Of a DNA stretch of 32,766 nucleotides, positions 32,184 to 32,766 are shown piece after piece; the stretch's first letter is position 1; each line of letters begins with the position of its first letter. This DNA comes from Lachnospiraceae bacterium (GTDB taxonomy: Bacteria; Bacillota; Clostridia; Lachnospirales; Lachnospiraceae). The notes below the pieces were generated by a model that was not told the DNA's origin, did no database searches, and saw nothing but the letters and a program-made list of their open reading frames with translations. The stretch is from NCBI GenBank assembly GCA_024680815.1, contig JAILBQ010000031.1, positions 1 to 32,766 of the forward strand, read 5' to 3'. The translations under genes and the position numbers were made by a program.

Positions 32184-32705
32184 TTAAAAGTTTATATTCT
32201 CCAAAAGCGAACTTGCCAGTCCGGTAATTATCATTATTATTAAAGCAACAAGACCTAACGCAAAGCCTATAATATTAACAATTAAAGCAGCTTTCATCAT
32301 CCCGTCGCCGTCTTCGTTATTCTTATATTTACTGTTCCCCATTATTGTTAAAACAAGACCTATAATACCGGTCAGCAGTGTTCCGAAGCAGCACGAAAGC
32401 ACAATGGAAATAATGGAAAACACAAGATTGGGTACAAACTTCGGATGATTATCAACCGGTCCGTTTCCCCCGGGCGGAGTCTGATTATAATATGTATTCT
32501 GCTGATACTGCTGTTGCTGCTGATACGGCTGCTGCTGGTACGGCTGCTGCTGCTGATACGACTGCTGCTGGTACGACTGCTGCTGATACTGCTGTTGCTG
32601 CGGCTGTACCGGCTGCTCGGGCTGCACCGGCTGTTCGGGCTGCACCGGCTGCTCAGGCTGCACCGGCTGTTCGGGTTGCTGGTAGGAATTATATTCGTTA
32701 TCCAT
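32184..32705 (-). CDS. DUF4190-like small membrane protein with Gln/Pro-rich repetitive N-terminus
   Basis: A 173-residue protein. Residues about 9-35 are four PEQPVQ repeats, then a stretch of Gln and Tyr (QQQSY, QQQPY units) to about residue 75. Two membrane helices follow (FVPNLVFSIISIVLSCCFGTLLTGIIGLVL and ALIVNIIGFALGLVALIIMIITGL), resembling the DUF4190 pattern with a helical hairpin and NSKYKNNEDGDGMMKAAL between. I chose the ATG at 32705, seven bases after AGGAG; an upstream TTG adds two residues. The low-complexity part is likely cytoplasmic and disordered. Function unknown. The gene ends at the shared terminator, and its promoter lies at or beyond the right edge. Confidence 0.85.
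   Translation of the reverse strand: MDNEYNSYQQPEQPVQPEQPVQPEQPVQPEQPVQPQQQQYQQQSYQQQSYQQQQPYQQQPYQQQQQYQQNTYYNQTPPGGNGPVDNHPKFVPNLVFSIISIVLSCCFGTLLTGIIGLVLTIMGNSKYKNNEDGDGMMKAALIVNIIGFALGLVALIIMIITGLASSLLENINF
32604..32675 (-). repeat. Four 18-bp tandem repeats encoding PEQPVQ
   Basis: Units 32604-32621, 32622-32639, 32640-32657 and 32658-32675 differ at one to three bases each. Next to it (about 32500-32603) is a trinucleotide-like CTG/CTGCTG tract coding for Gln and Tyr. Copy number is likely to vary between strains without frameshift. Confidence 0.88.
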
Positions 32706-32766
32706 TTTCAATCTCCTTTTAAATTTTTAAATTGTTGTTGGTTTTAAAAAGCTGAACAAAGGTATA

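Noticed and set aside
32480-32690. Possible CRISPR array or satellite repeat
   Set aside because: The repeats are directly adjacent without spacers, have 18-base units in frame and encode PEQPVQ, so they are coding tandem repeats.

Overview
The window reads as a chromosomal segment of a motile anaerobic Firmicute, most likely a clostridial or Lachnospiraceae-type gut bacterium. The grounds are moderately GC-rich DNA, strong AGGAGG-like ribosome sites, lipobox-type binding proteins, a FeoA-FeoB fusion, a two-gene SUF system and a flagellin behind a sigma-28/sigma-D-type promoter. The organism is inferred from style, not from any marker gene. Genes are densely packed; no gene-free stretch exceeds 300 bases. 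I saw no rRNA, tRNA, CRISPR array, insertion sequence or phage gene.

Region 1 (1-12150) is a myo-inositol catabolism locus. A leftward operon runs iolE, iolG, a transaldolase-family gene, iolD and iolB (cut by the left edge). Divergent from it, a DeoR-type regulator (iolR-like) is followed by a sugar-type ABC importer (binding lipoprotein, double ATPase, permease) and mmsA/iolA, closed by a terminator. Together these genes would import inositol and carry it through 2-keto-inositol, trihydroxycyclohexanedione and 5-deoxyglucuronate, then convert malonate semialdehyde to acetyl-CoA. The kinase and aldolase steps (IolC, IolJ) are not in the window. Three promoters here carry a shared element over the -10 box, which I take as the candidate IolR operator.

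Region 2 (12150-19110): an M15 peptidase lipoprotein and an unrecognised 436-residue protein (rightward) face a leftward operon. That operon holds a CofE-like (F420-0:glutamate ligase family) protein, SufC, a SufB/D-type scaffold and a membrane-bound PP2C/RsbU-type phosphatase.

Region 3 (19105-25810) is a leftward branched-chain amino acid ABC importer operon, livK-H-M-G-F. It is followed by a CBS-ACT protein and a single-pass membrane protein of unknown function. Region 4 (25809-28940) is a leftward operon of a DUF-type membrane protein, a short XRE regulator and the FeoAB ferrous iron transporter. Region 5 (28980-32766) holds a large flagellin, a multi-pass membrane protein with a cysteine-rich tail, a bidirectional terminator, and a small membrane protein with a Gln/Pro-rich repetitive N-terminus.

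Two importers (inositol and branched-chain amino acid) both have a strong hairpin directly after the binding-protein gene, which probably sets the excess of binding protein over membrane components.
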